Source of the DNA: Aotearoamyces nothofagi
Taxonomy: Eukaryota; Ascomycota; Leotiomycetes; Leotiales; Tympanidaceae
Assembly (NCBI GenBank): GCA_015345905.1
Contig: JADDTR010000014.1
Location: 186,001 to 250,000, forward strand
Direction of reading: 5' to 3'
Length of the DNA stretch: 64,000 bases
Shown piece by piece: positions 34,798 to 46,022 of this stretch. The translations under genes and the position numbers were made by a program. A model generated the notes under the pieces. That model did no database searches. It worked only from the letters and a program-made list of their open reading frames with translations, and had not been told where the DNA came from. The stretch's first letter is position 1. Every line of letters starts with the position of its first letter.

Positions 34798-35718
34798 CTA
34801 GACGACAGGCGCCTTGCTCTTCCTCCGGACCATGCCCAGCCTCTTGGGGACGACGATGCGGATGAGGCCGTGGGTCAGGGTGGCCCTCATGTGGTCGGGG
34901 TCGATCTCGGTGGGGAAGGTGAAGGAGCGCTGGAACTCGCCGATCTGGCGCTCGTTGAGCAGCAGGCGCGGGTTGGCGCCCGAGAGGTTGTAGACGGGGT
35001 CGAGCGGGGAGATGGGGACGCCGTTGAGGTCGACCTCGGCCTTGCCGTGCTCTGTTGGTCGGGAGGGGGGCGGTTAGCGCGTGCGCGTGTGTGGAATGGG
35101 GGGGGGGGGAGAGGGGCAAGGTCAGGAGAGTGGAAGCTTCGAGCGGGCGTCTGCCTTGCTTGCTTTTCGCGTCTGTGTGCTTGGGGGAGCGCGAGTGCGG
35201 GTGCGAGGTTTGGGGAGGAGGAGGATGGATGGATGGATGGATGGATTTCAGGAATAAAATCATCAGCTGGAGGAATAATTTACCTAGGCAAACACCCGCG
35301 CGCACTCTACGCTGCGAGAAGGAGCAGACACGATAGGAGAGGAGAGGAGAGGAAAGGAAAAGGACTTACTCGGCGCCCTCGTCAGCACGTGCTCCAAGAC
35401 GCTCTCCACCTCCAGCTCCTCAAAGCGGTCGGGCGGCGGCACGACGCCGCGCACGAGCAGCACCTGGTTCTGCAGCCACTCGACGGTGATGTGCGCCATG
35501 TCGGGCACGCCGGGCAGCTCGCCGTCGAGCAGGTAGGCCGTGTCCATCTCGTAGACGTTGAAGCGCGGGGCGCCGAGGCCGCGGTGGGAGCGGCCGTTGT
35601 CGATGTCGAAGTGCGGGCCGGTGCGGTCCGTGATGCTGTGCTTGAGCGACTCGAGGAAGTTTGGCGACTTCAGCAGCGAGACGTGGTGCGGGTGGATGAT
35701 GCTGGCGAGGGATAACAT
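34798..35718 (-). CDS. Small heat-shock protein, Hsp20/alpha-crystallin family
   Basis: Two exons, 35718-35370 and 35051-34798, encode 200 aa. ATP-independent holdase chaperone that binds unfolding proteins; cytosolic. The alpha-crystallin domain spans about residues 50-185: the beta-strand block YEMDTAYLLDGELPGVPDMA, ITVEWLQNQVLLVRGVV, an insert with many acids, then the conserved RSFTFPTEIDPDHMRATLTHGLIRIVVPK (seen as shorter pieces) and C-terminal RRKSKAPVV, which lacks the classic I-x-I but ends with a Val pair. The intron of 318 bp is long for this genome and full of microsatellites ((GGAT)n, G-runs, GGAGA repeats). Both exons are GC-rich with biased codons, consistent with strong expression. 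The antisense strand over exon 1 and 2 is also open for 322 aa as a GC effect. Confidence 0.92.
35052..35369 (-). repeat. Microsatellite-rich intron of the hsp20 gene
   Basis: Within 318 bp: a G-run at 35098-35110, (GGAT)n at about 35223-35246, and GGAGA/GGAAA units at 35336-35362. The splice sites are GTAAGTCC and CCAACAG on the minus strand. Confidence 0.75.
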
Positions 35719-37031
35719 CGTGGGCGCGGTGCTGGTCGTCGCTGCGCGAGGGAGTCGAGGGCTGGTGGGGGATGGCGGGGAGGAGGGGGGAAGAGGCCGG
35801 GGGGGGGCGGGGATGAGACCGAGTGAAGTATGTGGGAGAAAAAGGGGGGGAGAGCAGCGCAGAACGGCGGGTACGTGGTTGCGGCTTCTCGTGATTTGGA
35901 GATGGTGGTTGACGGAGTTGGCGGAGTTGATGGGACTGCGCAGGCGTGATGGGGCTCCTTCAGATGGGGATTTGGATGTTTATTTCGAGCTGCGGGAGCT
36001 GCGGGGAAATCGGGTCTTTATCGCTGGGGTCGGCCGGCCGTTCCAGCGCGGGCGACGTGCATGCCTGAGGCCGGAAGTGCAATAGCCGGAACACGATAGA
36101 GAAAGGGATATTCGAGGAATGGAATGGATTCCTGTATTGCCAGAATCGACCGTATGGACAGTATCGACATTGCATCTGACGAGGCACATGGCGGCCACGA
36201 GCATCATTGTCACCACTGTGGCAAAGACATGTAAAGGCACCCTGGCACGGTAACAGCACGGCAGGAGAGAGCCCAAGAGTCGTGAGAGCGTGAGAGGAGA
36301 GATCCCTTCCATCGCCCATCCCCCATCACCCATGCCCAGTCCCAGGCGCAAGTCAGCAAGTCAGCAAGTCAGCAGGCAGAACGCCCCCTATCCCCTATCG
36401 TGCCAGCCGGGCAAGCAGACAGGAGACACGAGATATCCGACGTTCGACGTCCGATGTGCGGTGTTGCTGCACAGTGCGCCGTGCAGTGTGCGGTGCCATG
36501 CAAATGCGGAGCCCCCCCTTTTTACTCGTTCTGCTCCGGTTCTGGAGCAGCTGGAGTCGGCGACGGCGCCCGCAATGTCATGCCACGGCCGTGTGATTCT
36601 GCCATGTTGGGCCATGTGGCCGCCCGCAGGTCCGGTGCCGCGGCTGCTTCCGCCGCTGCCGCTCGGGGGAAAAACGTACGACGGCGCCCGCAACCACGTG
36701 ATACCTGAATCCTAAGGCTGCCGTCGCGGCGCTGACAGCTGGATTGGCATGCCGGTTTGATGCTGCTGCTGCCGGGCGAGCACGACATGCACTATCCCAG
36801 GTCACCTGACGGGACGGCCAGTCTCGTGGGCAGCGAGCCCCAGGGCCTGGGCCAGCTCTTGGAGATCATAGCCTTCACATTGCTACCGAGTCAGGGAACC
36901 ACAGGCGGCTTTGGCCTGTGCCCCTTTTGGCAATTATTCGGGGGAGGACTAGAATATCCACGGTGCACCCCCTCAGCCACGGGGCCCCAGCAGGCCATCC
37001 CCTCTAGACCCCGGCCGCAGCTGCGTCGAGC
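35719..37031. promoter_or_regulatory. Upstream region of hsp20; 3' flank of ceramidase
   Basis: 1.3 kb, GC-rich with G-runs at 35789-35855. Reverse-strand promoter of the small heat-shock gene should lie within the first few hundred bases. Possible but imperfect heat-shock-element halves (ATTCGAGGAATGGAATGGATTCC, 36104-36126) are seen; spacing does not match the nGAAnnTTCn consensus exactly. A short tandem CAAGTCAG repeat (x3) lies at 36349-36374. No gene recognised. Confidence 0.4.
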
Positions 37032-39427
37032 CTACGCCAGCACAAAAGAACCACTCGTCCCGACAAATGCTGCAACCGCGCCACCGACGGCCTTGCTGTC
37101 TCCGTAATATCTCACCCTGTACGTCCCGGGCTCTGCCCACTCCTCCGTCTCCCAGGCGATTTCCACCTCGCTCGTGCCCAGGACCTCGCTGGTCTTTCTC
37201 CAGTTGAAGATCAGGCCCCAGTCGCTGTCGTCCCGGACGCGATGCCAGATGTTGGACCGCGTGTCGAGCTTCTCGACCGCCGCGTACGTCTGCTCCAGCC
37301 GCAGGTTGTTGCGGGGGTTGGCGCCAATGAAGGAGACGCTGACTACTGATCCGATCTGATAGGACGGTCGAGCCTGAGTCTTGACCTCTCCGAACGACTT
37401 GAAGTACGGCGTGCCATCATACACCACTCCAGTAATGAAAGAGAGGGACCGATTCACGTTATCCGGCGGCAGGGGTCCAGGGTCCAGTCGAGATTTCGAC
37501 GAGGCGCCCAGGAATGGGAGGTACGAGATAGTCAGGTTTATATAGGCGTCGAGCGTGTATGGCCCATAAAGAGTAGAAGCGCCCTCGTATCGCTGAATCC
37601 CATATTCCTCCTCCGTAGTAATATAGTGCGTGTAGCTGTTTGATGGGCCGCCAAGCACAACAATCGGATCCGCGTGGGAAGTGCCTGCGAGAGAGAACGA
37701 AGCAGCAGTGTCGTGAACAGCCGACTTCCAACGTCTTCCGGCCATCGTAGTAGCTTCCCCCGGACTGACAATGATGATGAATTGCCCAACTCGGAAAGCC
37801 TGGACGTCGACGACATTCGGGGTCCAGAGATATGGAGTGGTGATCTCGCCCACATCGAGGAGGATGGGCTTAGGATAGTGACAGCGCCTTTGCTCCTCCG
37901 TCGGCTCTTTGATAAGTCCAGAGACGACCCGCCACAGAGGCGACGCACTGGGCGATTTCGGATCGTTTTGGGTAAAATCAAACATCCCAGCTCCATCTGA
38001 CGTCCCGGCAGCGAAGGAGTATCCCAGAGCAGCCGGGCACGTCGTCACGTAGCTTCCATTGCTCAACCGGAAGCTGAAGTTCGACATGTCCCGGAAGCTG
38101 TGAAAAGACTTCACCGACGAGCCCACGACAGGAGTACCGCGGTCCGCAAGCCCCTCGTACAGAGTCTTTGCAGAGTCGAACTGTCTGCGGCCGATCTCAT
38201 AGCAGGAGGACGCGCCGTTATCCTTGATCCTGAAAAGGGGGCCGCGGGCATGACAGTCCTGGCTCTTGCCGTCGCGGCAGGTGCTGTTCTCGAAACTGCA
38301 TTGCTCTCCAGATCCGTCTTCGCACCAGGCACCGAGTACGTTGGGGCTCGTATCTCCAACACTGGCCTGCGAGAAACCGGCCACAAAACCCTCGGCAGCA
38401 TTCTCGTCGTGCGCGACGCTCTTCTCGAACAAGGCCGCCGCGACGCCCTTGTTGTCCCCAGATATCAAGGTGTTGTTTCCGAGCATCGACGTGCCATGTG
38501 TAGGAAACCACGTCAACACACCCACATTCTTGCCATCCGACCGCCGCTGGAACCGCAGCAGGGTCAGCGTCTTCTCGACCGACCCGTCGTCTTCCGCGCT
38601 CGTGTTATATCTCGCCCTCTCCTTCTCGGGATTGGCCAAGTATGCATACAGGCTCCGATTGATGTTCGCGCCCTTCACTCGCGTATGTCCGACGCTCAAG
38701 TATCCGGGCTGCAGGCTCTCGTGAGCTCTCTGCACGGACAGGACAGCACCGTCCACTATGGCTTGGTAGCTCTGCTTGTCGAATCCCTTGCTGGTGATTT
38801 GCGGAAGGAGGTAGTTCAGCCATGCGCCGGGCCCGGAATGCGAGTGCGTGCCCGTCACCGCCACGTTCTGCTGCGTGTACACGGAAAAGTCTGACCCGAG
38901 GGCTGCGAGCCCGCGGAGGATGCCATACCGGACGGCTGTATCTCCAGACTGCGTATCAAGAACAAGATATACAAATCGGTCATCTGGCTTCCCCATATCG
39001 CCGACGATGAATGCTCGCGAGTAGAGGCGCTGGCGTAGACCGGATCCCAGCTGTTTGGGGTCTGCATAGCCCATCATATTGATCTCGACAACCGGGCTGG
39101 ACGAGAGTTAGAAAGTAGATTTAAATGAGGCCGTGGGAACTCTGTGTACCCTGTGATATCTGCCTTTCCTACCCCGAGCAGATATTGGCTCCCCGCCGAG
39201 CTTACCGGCGGCATCGTCTGGCTATTTCCTCCCAGCCGGAACGACAAGTGCGTAGCCAAAAGGTCCAGCTGTACTCCTTTCCAAACCGCATATAAAAACA
39301 CCAGGGCGACCATAACCACTGATCCCGCAGCAGCAATCCTCCTAGAGCGCCGTGTCTGCTTGTTCCCCATCTCAGCCCCTCCATCCTCAATCCCCAGAGT
39401 CCCGTCCTTCATCTCCGCAGATTGCAT
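37032..39427 (-). CDS. Neutral ceramidase
   Basis: Hydrolyses ceramide to sphingosine and fatty acid. Two exons, 39427-39150 and 39096-37032, encode 780 aa; the junction restores DITGPVVEINMMGYAD, the family hallmark. A basic cytosolic N-terminus (QTRRSRR) and one hydrophobic helix (VVMVALVFLYAVW, about residues 36-55) suggest a signal anchor placing the catalytic part in the secretory lumen or outside. Zinc ligand candidates His177 and His179 in GTHSHSGPG and His293 in WFPTHGTSM; nucleophile Ser343 in SVGDTSPN. Cysteines in the region CEDGSGEQCSFENSTCRDG match the disulfide-rich loop. The C-terminal immunoglobulin-like domain ends GSFVLA. Full length for the family, no frame break. It stands head-to-head with the SPF27 gene, 440 bp apart. 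Confidence 0.95.
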
Positions 39428-39867
39428 TCTGATTTTTGATTCCGAACCCGTATATATATGTCGAGTATATCCCAGCCGGCGGGAATGCGAGTATCAACCA
39501 GGGTCATCTTATCATGCTGAGCCCGTCCACCCCTCGAGAGTTCCAAGCCGCCTTGGCTGCGGCCGCACCACAAGGCTGAAGGCCTGATATGCCAGGCACC
39601 GATACCGTGATAAATCTAAATCGTTCAGAACGACGTGAAAGAAGTTTGACGTGCAGTCGCATACGTCCTACCTGCGCATGAAACAAATACTGAAGCAAAT
39701 CTTGTGTTTTGAGAGGATCTTCTGCGTCGACTGGCCTCGCTACTCTGCTTCGACTGAATCCGAGCGCAACTTTGCCAATCCTTTCCGCCTGGCCACCAGC
39801 CCAGGAATATAAGAAGAGCTTCTATACGCGCCACATACCAGCGCAATCGCGTACAGCATCACTCATC
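39428..39867. promoter_or_regulatory. Bidirectional promoter of ceramidase and SPF27 genes
   Basis: 440 bp between divergent start codons. TATA-like CGTATATATATG at 39449-39460 is placed 22 bp before the ceramidase ATG (minus strand), so it may be part of its leader. No other clear element. Confidence 0.5.
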
Positions 39868-40674
39868 ATGCCTTTGGTAACTGAATCCTACGATTCGTTA
39901 CCCTGTACGTCTCCTCCCCCTCTCCATTGCGCTCTCTACTGCCCTGATTCCGCATCGCGTCTTCTCCCCTTCCTCCTCCCCTCCACCGCAAGCCAACTAA
40001 CCCCCCTCCCAGACATCGACGCCGAACCCAGCCCCGCCGCCCGCAGCGCCGCCCAGTCCCTAATCGACGCCGAACTCAGCACCCTCCCACCGCCATCCCC
40101 CTCCTCCGCCAGCAGCCACCCGTCCCTGCCCGCCCCGCGCCCCGCCTCCTACACGCCCCTCGCGCTCTCCGAGTTCACGCGCATCTCCAACTCCACACCC
40201 CTCAGCGGCATCGACCTCTCGCGGTACGAAGCCCTCACGCTCCCCCCCGCGCCCAAGCCCAGCAAAGCCGGCAAGTCCAGGTCCTCCAAAGCCGCCAAGC
40301 CCAGCGCCGCAACCGCCAGGTCCCTCGACGCATACCACTCCACGCTCGCGCGCGCCTACACGTCGTACACCTACCTCTCCAGCCGCATCCGCCACCTCGA
40401 GGCGCTCAACACGTCGGGCAAGGCCGACTGGCTCGCCGGCAACGACGAGCTCGTCTCCATCCTCGGCGACCTGGAGCGCGAGCTCGCCGCCAAGAAAGAG
40501 GAGATCGACCTCGTCGTCGTCCAGCGCCGCTCCGCCCAGCAGGCCGTCGGCGGCGAGCTGCAGCTCCTCGAGAGCGGCTGGAGGCAGGGCGTCGGCCGCG
40601 TCCTGGAGACGGAGGTCGCGGCCGAGGCCGTCCGCGCGCGGGTCCTGGAGGCGCGGCGGGCCGGCGCGCTGTGA
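39868..40674 (+). CDS. Pre-mRNA splicing factor SPF27 (BCAS2/Cwf7 family)
   Basis: Component of the Prp19 (NineTeen) complex that activates the spliceosome; nuclear. Two exons, 39868-39904 and 40013-40674, encode 232 aa; the junction gives SYDSLPYIDAEPSP, the conserved N-terminal signature of this family. Middle: a Pro/Ser-rich linker and an Ala/Lys/Ser stretch with basic KAGKSRSSKAAK. C-terminal coiled-coil: LSSRIRHLEALNTSG, LVSILGDLERELAAKKEEIDLVVVQRR. Exon 2 is very GC-rich. Length is in the usual 200-250 aa range. Adjacent to the ceramidase promoter. Fairly sure from the N-terminal block and coiled-coil arrangement. Confidence 0.88.
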   Translation: MPLVTESYDSLPCTSPPPLHCALYCPDSASRLLPFLLPSTASQLTPLPDIDAEPSPAARSAAQSLIDAELSTLPPPSPSSASSHPSLPAPRPASYTPLALSEFTRISNSTPLSGIDLSRYEALTLPPAPKPSKAGKSRSSKAAKPSAATARSLDAYHSTLARAYTSYTYLSSRIRHLEALNTSGKADWLAGNDELVSILGDLERELAAKKEEIDLVVVQRRSAQQAVGGELQLLESGWRQGVGRVLETEVAAEAVRARVLEARRAGAL

Positions 40675-42874
40675 CGGGCTGGCGTCGAAGGAATCGGGGC
40701 TCTCGTGAAAGGAAAGGCGCGATGTGGCATTTAGAGGCGTTTAATCAATGGCAGGTCTGGGAGAGGGAATATCTGCGCGAGGCGCTGACACGGCTTGTAC
40801 GTATCACTTGGCATGGCATAGCATATCATAGCATAGCATTGCAAAAAGAAAAGAAGAAAACATCACATATGGAATCTCGCATGCGAGAAATCCCACGAGT
40901 GCTGGCATCCATAGACAAGAGTACGCGAAAAACCCCGTGCCGGCATCTCTCTCTCTCTCTCCCGCCGTCACAGATATCCATCTGCTTCCTCCTCTCCAAT
41001 GCCCATACTCCGCAGCGCGAGGAATCCGTCCATGAGAACATCCGTGGCTGAAGAGGCCTGTTGTATCGTAAGCTGTCATCAGCGTCGTAGCCATCACCGG
41101 CGTTAGAAATCCACTCATCGCCAATCCATTCCAATCCCATCTAATCCCAGCGAACAGCATCCCAACGCTCCCCGCTATCCCACTCGCAAGCGAATAGATG
41201 GATGGATGGATGGATAGATAGTAATACGAGACGGACACGAGAAATCTGCGCGCGATAATGGGATAGCTGTAGTTGTAGTAAGAGGGAGGGCGAGAGATTG
41301 GTCTGTTGTATCGTGAGCTTGTCCACTGGTGGTGGGAGTCTACTGTATCAGGCAGCGACGTTATATAAACCTCCTATCGGGCAGCGTCAGGAAAAACCCC
41401 CACTACACCAACAAGCAAAGCCATCTATACCGCCAACAGTTGAAAAGAGCAGCTTGATTTTTCTTAGAAAAAAAGGTCTCGGGGTACACTGCGGCGTAGT
41501 GTAGTAGTCGTCTATACTTAGACGATCGAAAAGTTTCAGCTTTTTGATATCGACTATGAATCTGTTCCATCACCACATCTCCCCTCCCCTCCCCCAGCCC
41601 ACCCCCCTCCAAGAACGCTCGCTCGCTCGCCGACTGCAATCTGCTCCAAAAGATGCGAGTGTCAATAATACTAGCCAGGCAAGGCAAGTCAGTAAAGCGA
41701 TACTTTAGACAACAAACAGCTATCTTCTGTGGTTTTCTGAAAACTGAAGCCTTGAAGCGGCAATATATATGAAACACACTGCGGTTAACGGCTATGTGCT
41801 GGATTGCAGGAGGGACGGGGGATCTGCTTTGCTTTACTTTATATTCTGTTCTGCTTGCTATTTTCTGCTCTGTAATTTCTGCTTGGTACTTTCTGCTTGC
41901 TATTTTCTGCTTGCTATTTTCTGCTCTCCTCTGCTCTACTATTACTACTACTACTATCACTACTACGATTATCTATTACTACTACTATTCTCTACTATCC
42001 TCTACTCTCCTCTACTTCCCTCTGCTCTACTATTACTACCATCCCTACCACTCTCACTACTACTACTCTCTACTTCTCTCCCTCTAACAACTACATCTAT
42101 ATCTACCACTACCACCACCACCACCCCTCTAACATCCCCATCCCTACCCCCATCCCCATCCCCATCATCCAAACCAGGCTCAGGCTCAGGCTCCGCAAGG
42201 GAAGAAAGCTGCGTAGATACTGCCCAAAAAAAAAAGAAATGTGAGTGAGCAGACGAGATATAATATAGACCAGTTAAAGCAGATACAGGGACAGGGACAG
42301 GGGGTTATGTGTATGCGTATATTATTGTTCTGTTCGGTGGCATAGGATAGCTCAGTAGGAGATATTACATTCTCGTTCATTTACGTATGGCACGTCCTAC
42401 ATTCATTCACACACACATCACCAACACAACAAAACATCGGAGAAATATCATATCAATATCATATTACTGAGCGAAAAGTCCCCTCCCAGCTCCCAACTTC
42501 CCCCTTCCCCCCTCCCCCTTCCAGCTTCCAAATTATCCATCCATCGAGCCCACATCGCACGCATAGCCCTCATCATCCCATCCCATCCCATCTCATACAA
42601 TCCAGTCCAGTCCATTGCATAACTAACCATCCTAAACTACCTATGCGTACTTACTAGCACAGCACCGCACAGCCTCACCTCGTTCCCTCCCTCCCCCCCT
42701 CCCAGAACCATATTTTCATCTCCCAGAACCAGGCGACCATAGGGCGTAAAGCGAAACGAAAATGAGCGAAGTAAGAGCCGTTATGAATCCCCCCAACCCA
42801 ACGCCAGACAATTTAAAGTATAGAGAGACGAGCCCGATAGCCCGCATCTAACCAATTTTAACAAAAGAGATCGT
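40675..42874. other. Intergenic low-complexity region
   Basis: 2.2 kb between the convergent stop codons of the SPF27 and pkaR genes. It holds a (TGGA)n run (41199-41217), a (CT)n run near 40950-40966, tandem TTTCTGCTTGCTATT units (41880-41925) and a long C/T/A block of (CTA)n, (ACT)n and (CCA)n type (41930-42165). No ORF here is convincing. Confidence 0.55.
41860..42165. repeat. Pyrimidine-rich tandem repeat block
   Basis: Begins with three to four copies of a 15-base TTTCTGCTTGCTATT type unit, continues as (ACTACT)n and (CTCTACT)n, and ends with (CCACCA)n and CCCCATCCCCAT. Strong strand asymmetry, C/T-rich on plus. Confidence 0.8.
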
Positions 42875-44161
42875 TCACGACTTGGAAAGCGGGTCAACCT
42901 CTTCCACACCAGTATCATACTTTGTCCTTCTCATGATGCCCTCAACCGGACCCAGGAGTCTCTGGAATCCATCCTTGCTCAGTGATGCCACTTTGACTTC
43001 CGTCTTACTGACAACGCTGGCAGCACGTGGAGCATCGTTGAGGAGCGCCAGCTCACCAAAGTAATCGCCCTTGGAGTAGAACTTCACAGGCTGCTCTACA
43101 CCCTTCTTGTAGGCTTCTGCTTCGCCGCTCTCAAGGAGATAAAAGGCCTCGCCTACGTCACCTTCCTTGATAATCGATGTGCCGGCGGGGAATTTCTGTG
43201 TCTCCAATGCATCTGCGATCTTGGAGCGCTCGTACGAATCTAGTTCGGATAGAAGAGGAACCTCGGAGAGGAACTTCTCGTACATGCGTCGGCGAGTGAA
43301 CGTGTAGTCCATAAGAATGCGTCGAAATGTCACGCGATCCAGTGCCCACAGTACGGAGCCGCCTTCAGCCGAGACGACCGTGGCATTTCGAGGAGCACCA
43401 TACATGAGCGCAAGCTCTCCAAATGTCCCACCGACCGAGATTGACGCCACTTTCTTGCCCATGCCGTCAAGGCCCGGTTGGAGGGAGCCTGCCTCGTTGA
43501 TGTACACATCGAATGTGCCCTTCTCTACGACGTAGAAGAAGTCACCTTGGTCTCCTTGTGTTATGACCTATAAGAAACGAGTTAGCGTTATTCATGCCGT
43601 GATCAGACTGTCTGACTGCAGCCAGGGCGACCATCGATAAATTGCGAGCTGATCGCAGAATTCCGCCCTTGGCCGGGAGCTACACACCTTGATGCCTTTT
43701 GCTGGGATGGGCTTTTCAATAAGAGCACCGATAATCTGGGAGCTTTGCTCGTCATCTAAATGCTTGAAGAGGGTGTGCTCTGAGATGGCGGTTTTCAGTC
43801 TGGTCAGCTGATCCTGCGTCTTGGGATGATATGGTGCCTTCCAGTTATCGTTTGAAGATTCGGTGGGGTTGAGAGACTCTGCAGAGACCGAGGTACGTCT
43901 GCCCATGCCGTAATTGGATGGGAAGCCTTCCGCGTTGCCCTTGAATGCCGAGGGCGGACCGTCTCCTGACCCATCGCCACCGAATGGGCCACCGAACGCG
44001 CCACCAAAAGTTGCAGTTGTTGGGGATGTCACTGTGTCGTTCTCGTCTTCCTCGGCGACGTTGTGGATCGTGCCAGAGCTCCTTGGCTCATCGGTCGAGT
44101 CACCGCCTCCAAAGGGGTTCGAGTTCGCACCCAGCCGGCCTGGGAAGGTGTGTCCAGACAT
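42875..44161 (-). CDS. pkaR: Regulatory subunit of cAMP-dependent protein kinase
   Basis: Inhibits the PKA catalytic subunit and releases it on cAMP binding; a central switch for growth and development. Two exons, 44161-43688 and 43567-42875, encode 388 aa. N-terminus 1-85 is Gly/Phe/Asn-rich, as in other filamentous fungi. The pseudo-inhibitor site RRTSV (88-92) has a phosphorylatable Ser. Two cyclic-nucleotide-binding domains follow, each with a phosphate-binding cassette: GGTFGELALMYGAPRNATV and GDYFGELALLNDAPRAASV. Both key Glu and Arg residues are kept, so both sites should bind cAMP. C-terminal helix ends VEEVDPLSKS. Usual length (380-415 aa). No frame damage. The upstream region is unusually long and repetitive. 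Confidence 0.96.
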
Positions 44162-44999
44162 GACTGTCTGCCGTAGGGACGGTCAAGGGGAGAGTAGTAG
44201 GGTTTTTGAGGCTCGCCGAGGGTGCTTTCAGACGGTCGACGAAGCAGGTAAACAGACTAGGGCGTAGGCCGTTGTGTTGAGAGCTGCGACTTCCTGATCG
44301 GTAGACAGGGCGCAATGAGCCCCTCGATGTCAAGTCCGTCGGAGTCGGTGGAGGGATAGTCGAACAGGTCGAGGCCAATTAAGGGATCAAGACGCCGTGC
44401 GCGATTGTTGGGTATAAGAGGGCTTTCGAGGAGTATAACCCGAGCGTACAAGGGAGGAATGAGGGCCGGCAGAAGCAGTCGGGATCTCCTACAAACGCAA
44501 CGCGGTCAGCCAGGGTCGGCGCAGGTGAAGCCACGCAGCAATTGGGAGACGGAGCAGGCGGGGAGCGACTGACGGAGACTGTAGCAATGTGCAGAGAGAG
44601 CAGAGATGACGGGGCGGTTCACAAAGCGAGAGAGCACAGGCGGAGGACAGGCAGAGAGAGCATGAGGTCGCCAGAGGGCAGCGGCAGTCAGGCCGTCAGG
44701 CAGCCAGGCAGCCAGGCAGGCATCGCTTAGGGGGGAATGTGGGGAGCGACAGCTGGATTTGGAGCTTCCATTGGTCTTCTGGAAGACGCCTCGAAGGCGG
44801 CGCCGTGCACGGGGCGGGCGGTGGCCTGGGCGGGACGGATCGGGCTGGGGCGGGCAGCTGGCGGGCAGAGGCGGGCAGAGGCGGGCAGCGACAGGCTGAG
44901 CGAGAGCCAAGACGGGCCTGCGCTGCTCGTGTGGTGGATGGCCGCAAACGGCGGAGTTGCTGTCCTGTACGGCCACATGCTGCCACATACTGCCACATA

Positions 45000-45510
45000 C
45001 TGCGCGGCCGGCCTGTTGCTTCTCACGTGCAGCCTGCCTCTCACGTGCAGCCTACTTCTCACGTGCCCGTATCGGCATAAAACAGAGCAGAGAGCAGAGC
45101 AGAGCAGAGCAGAACAGAGCAGAACACAGCAGCGCAGACACCTTATAAGAAATAACTATAAACATAATCCAACATCATTTCATGGGGGTGACCCCCCAAA
45201 CCCCCAAGGTCGCTTCGCTCTACAGCCAACATGTATATTCCATCATGATATATACACCATACAAACCAAACTGCACGGCCGGCCTGTTGCTTCTCATGTG
45301 CAGCCTGCCTCTCACGTGCCCGTGTCGGCATAGAACAGAGCAGAGCAGAGCAGAGCAGAGCAAAACACAGCAGCACAGACACCTCATAAGAAATAACTAT
45401 AAACATAATCCAACATCATTTCATGGGGGTGACCCCCCAAACCCCCAAGGTCGCTTCGCTCTACAGCCAACATGTATATTCCATCGTGATATATACACCA
45501 TAAAACCAAT
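45000..45510. repeat. Two-copy tandem direct repeat, 271-bp period
   Basis: Copy A starts ACTGCGCGGCCGGCC at about 45000 and copy B starts ACTGCACGGCCGGCC at about 45271. Each holds in the same order CTCACGTGC motifs, an (AGAGC)n run, TAACTATAAACATAATCCAA, the GGGGGTGACCCCC palindrome, ACCCCCAAGG and CCAACATGTATATTCCATC. Copy B is about 30 bp shorter, through loss of one CACGTGCAGCC unit and a shorter (CAGAG)n. They differ by only a few substitutions, so the duplication is young. No terminal repeats or ORF identify it as a known transposon. Confidence 0.85.
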
Positions 45511-45834
45511 CCAATCCCCCACATCAAGACAGACCAGAGCCCCCGAACCCGCGACTCTACAAGGTGCGTTTGCAGCAATTATATCTGCGGGTGCCAGATC
45601 TGACCGCGCGGGCATTTATTGCTGTGCTGCAGTCTTGCTGCAGGTGCGCGGTACAGTGCTGTGATATCTGGTGTGGAGGTGCGTGTCTGTTGGGCCAGGC
45701 AGGTTGCTTGATGGGATGGGGTGGGGTGGTGGGGTGGTGGAAGGAATGCTGGGCGATGGATGCTGATGTGGTGGGTGTGTTTGCTGAATAGAGACAGATA
45801 CAGTACAGGCATATCTACGTCTTATCGATAGGAT

Positions 45835-46022
45835 ATTCTACAGTACATCTATATATATATATTTGCAGTATATCTACGTCTCATCGATAGGATATTCCAC
45901 AGTACATCTATATATATATTTGCAGTATAGATACAATGCAAGTATATCTATATCTTATCTATAGTATCTTTTACAGTATATCTACATCTTATCGATAGTA
46001 TATTCTACAGTACATCTATATC
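45835..46022. repeat. Degenerate tandem repeat, about 60-65 bp unit
   Basis: Units of the type TATCTACGTCTTATCGATAGGATATTCTACAGTACATCTATATATAT recur about four times with substitutions and length changes. AT-rich with many GATA/TATC motifs. Confidence 0.75.

Noticed and set aside
34747-35715. Long plus-strand open frame (322 aa)
   Set aside because: It lies antisense to both exons and the intron of the Hsp20 gene, which has clear homology; the composition (Ala/Arg/Gly/Val) is that of GC-rich reverse strands.
36104-36126. Heat-shock element upstream of hsp20
   Set aside because: GAA/TTC halves are present but their spacing does not fit the nGAAnnTTCn array; mentioned only as a weak possibility.
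38100-38894. Plus-strand open frame of 264 aa
   Set aside because: Antisense shadow of the neutral ceramidase coding exon.
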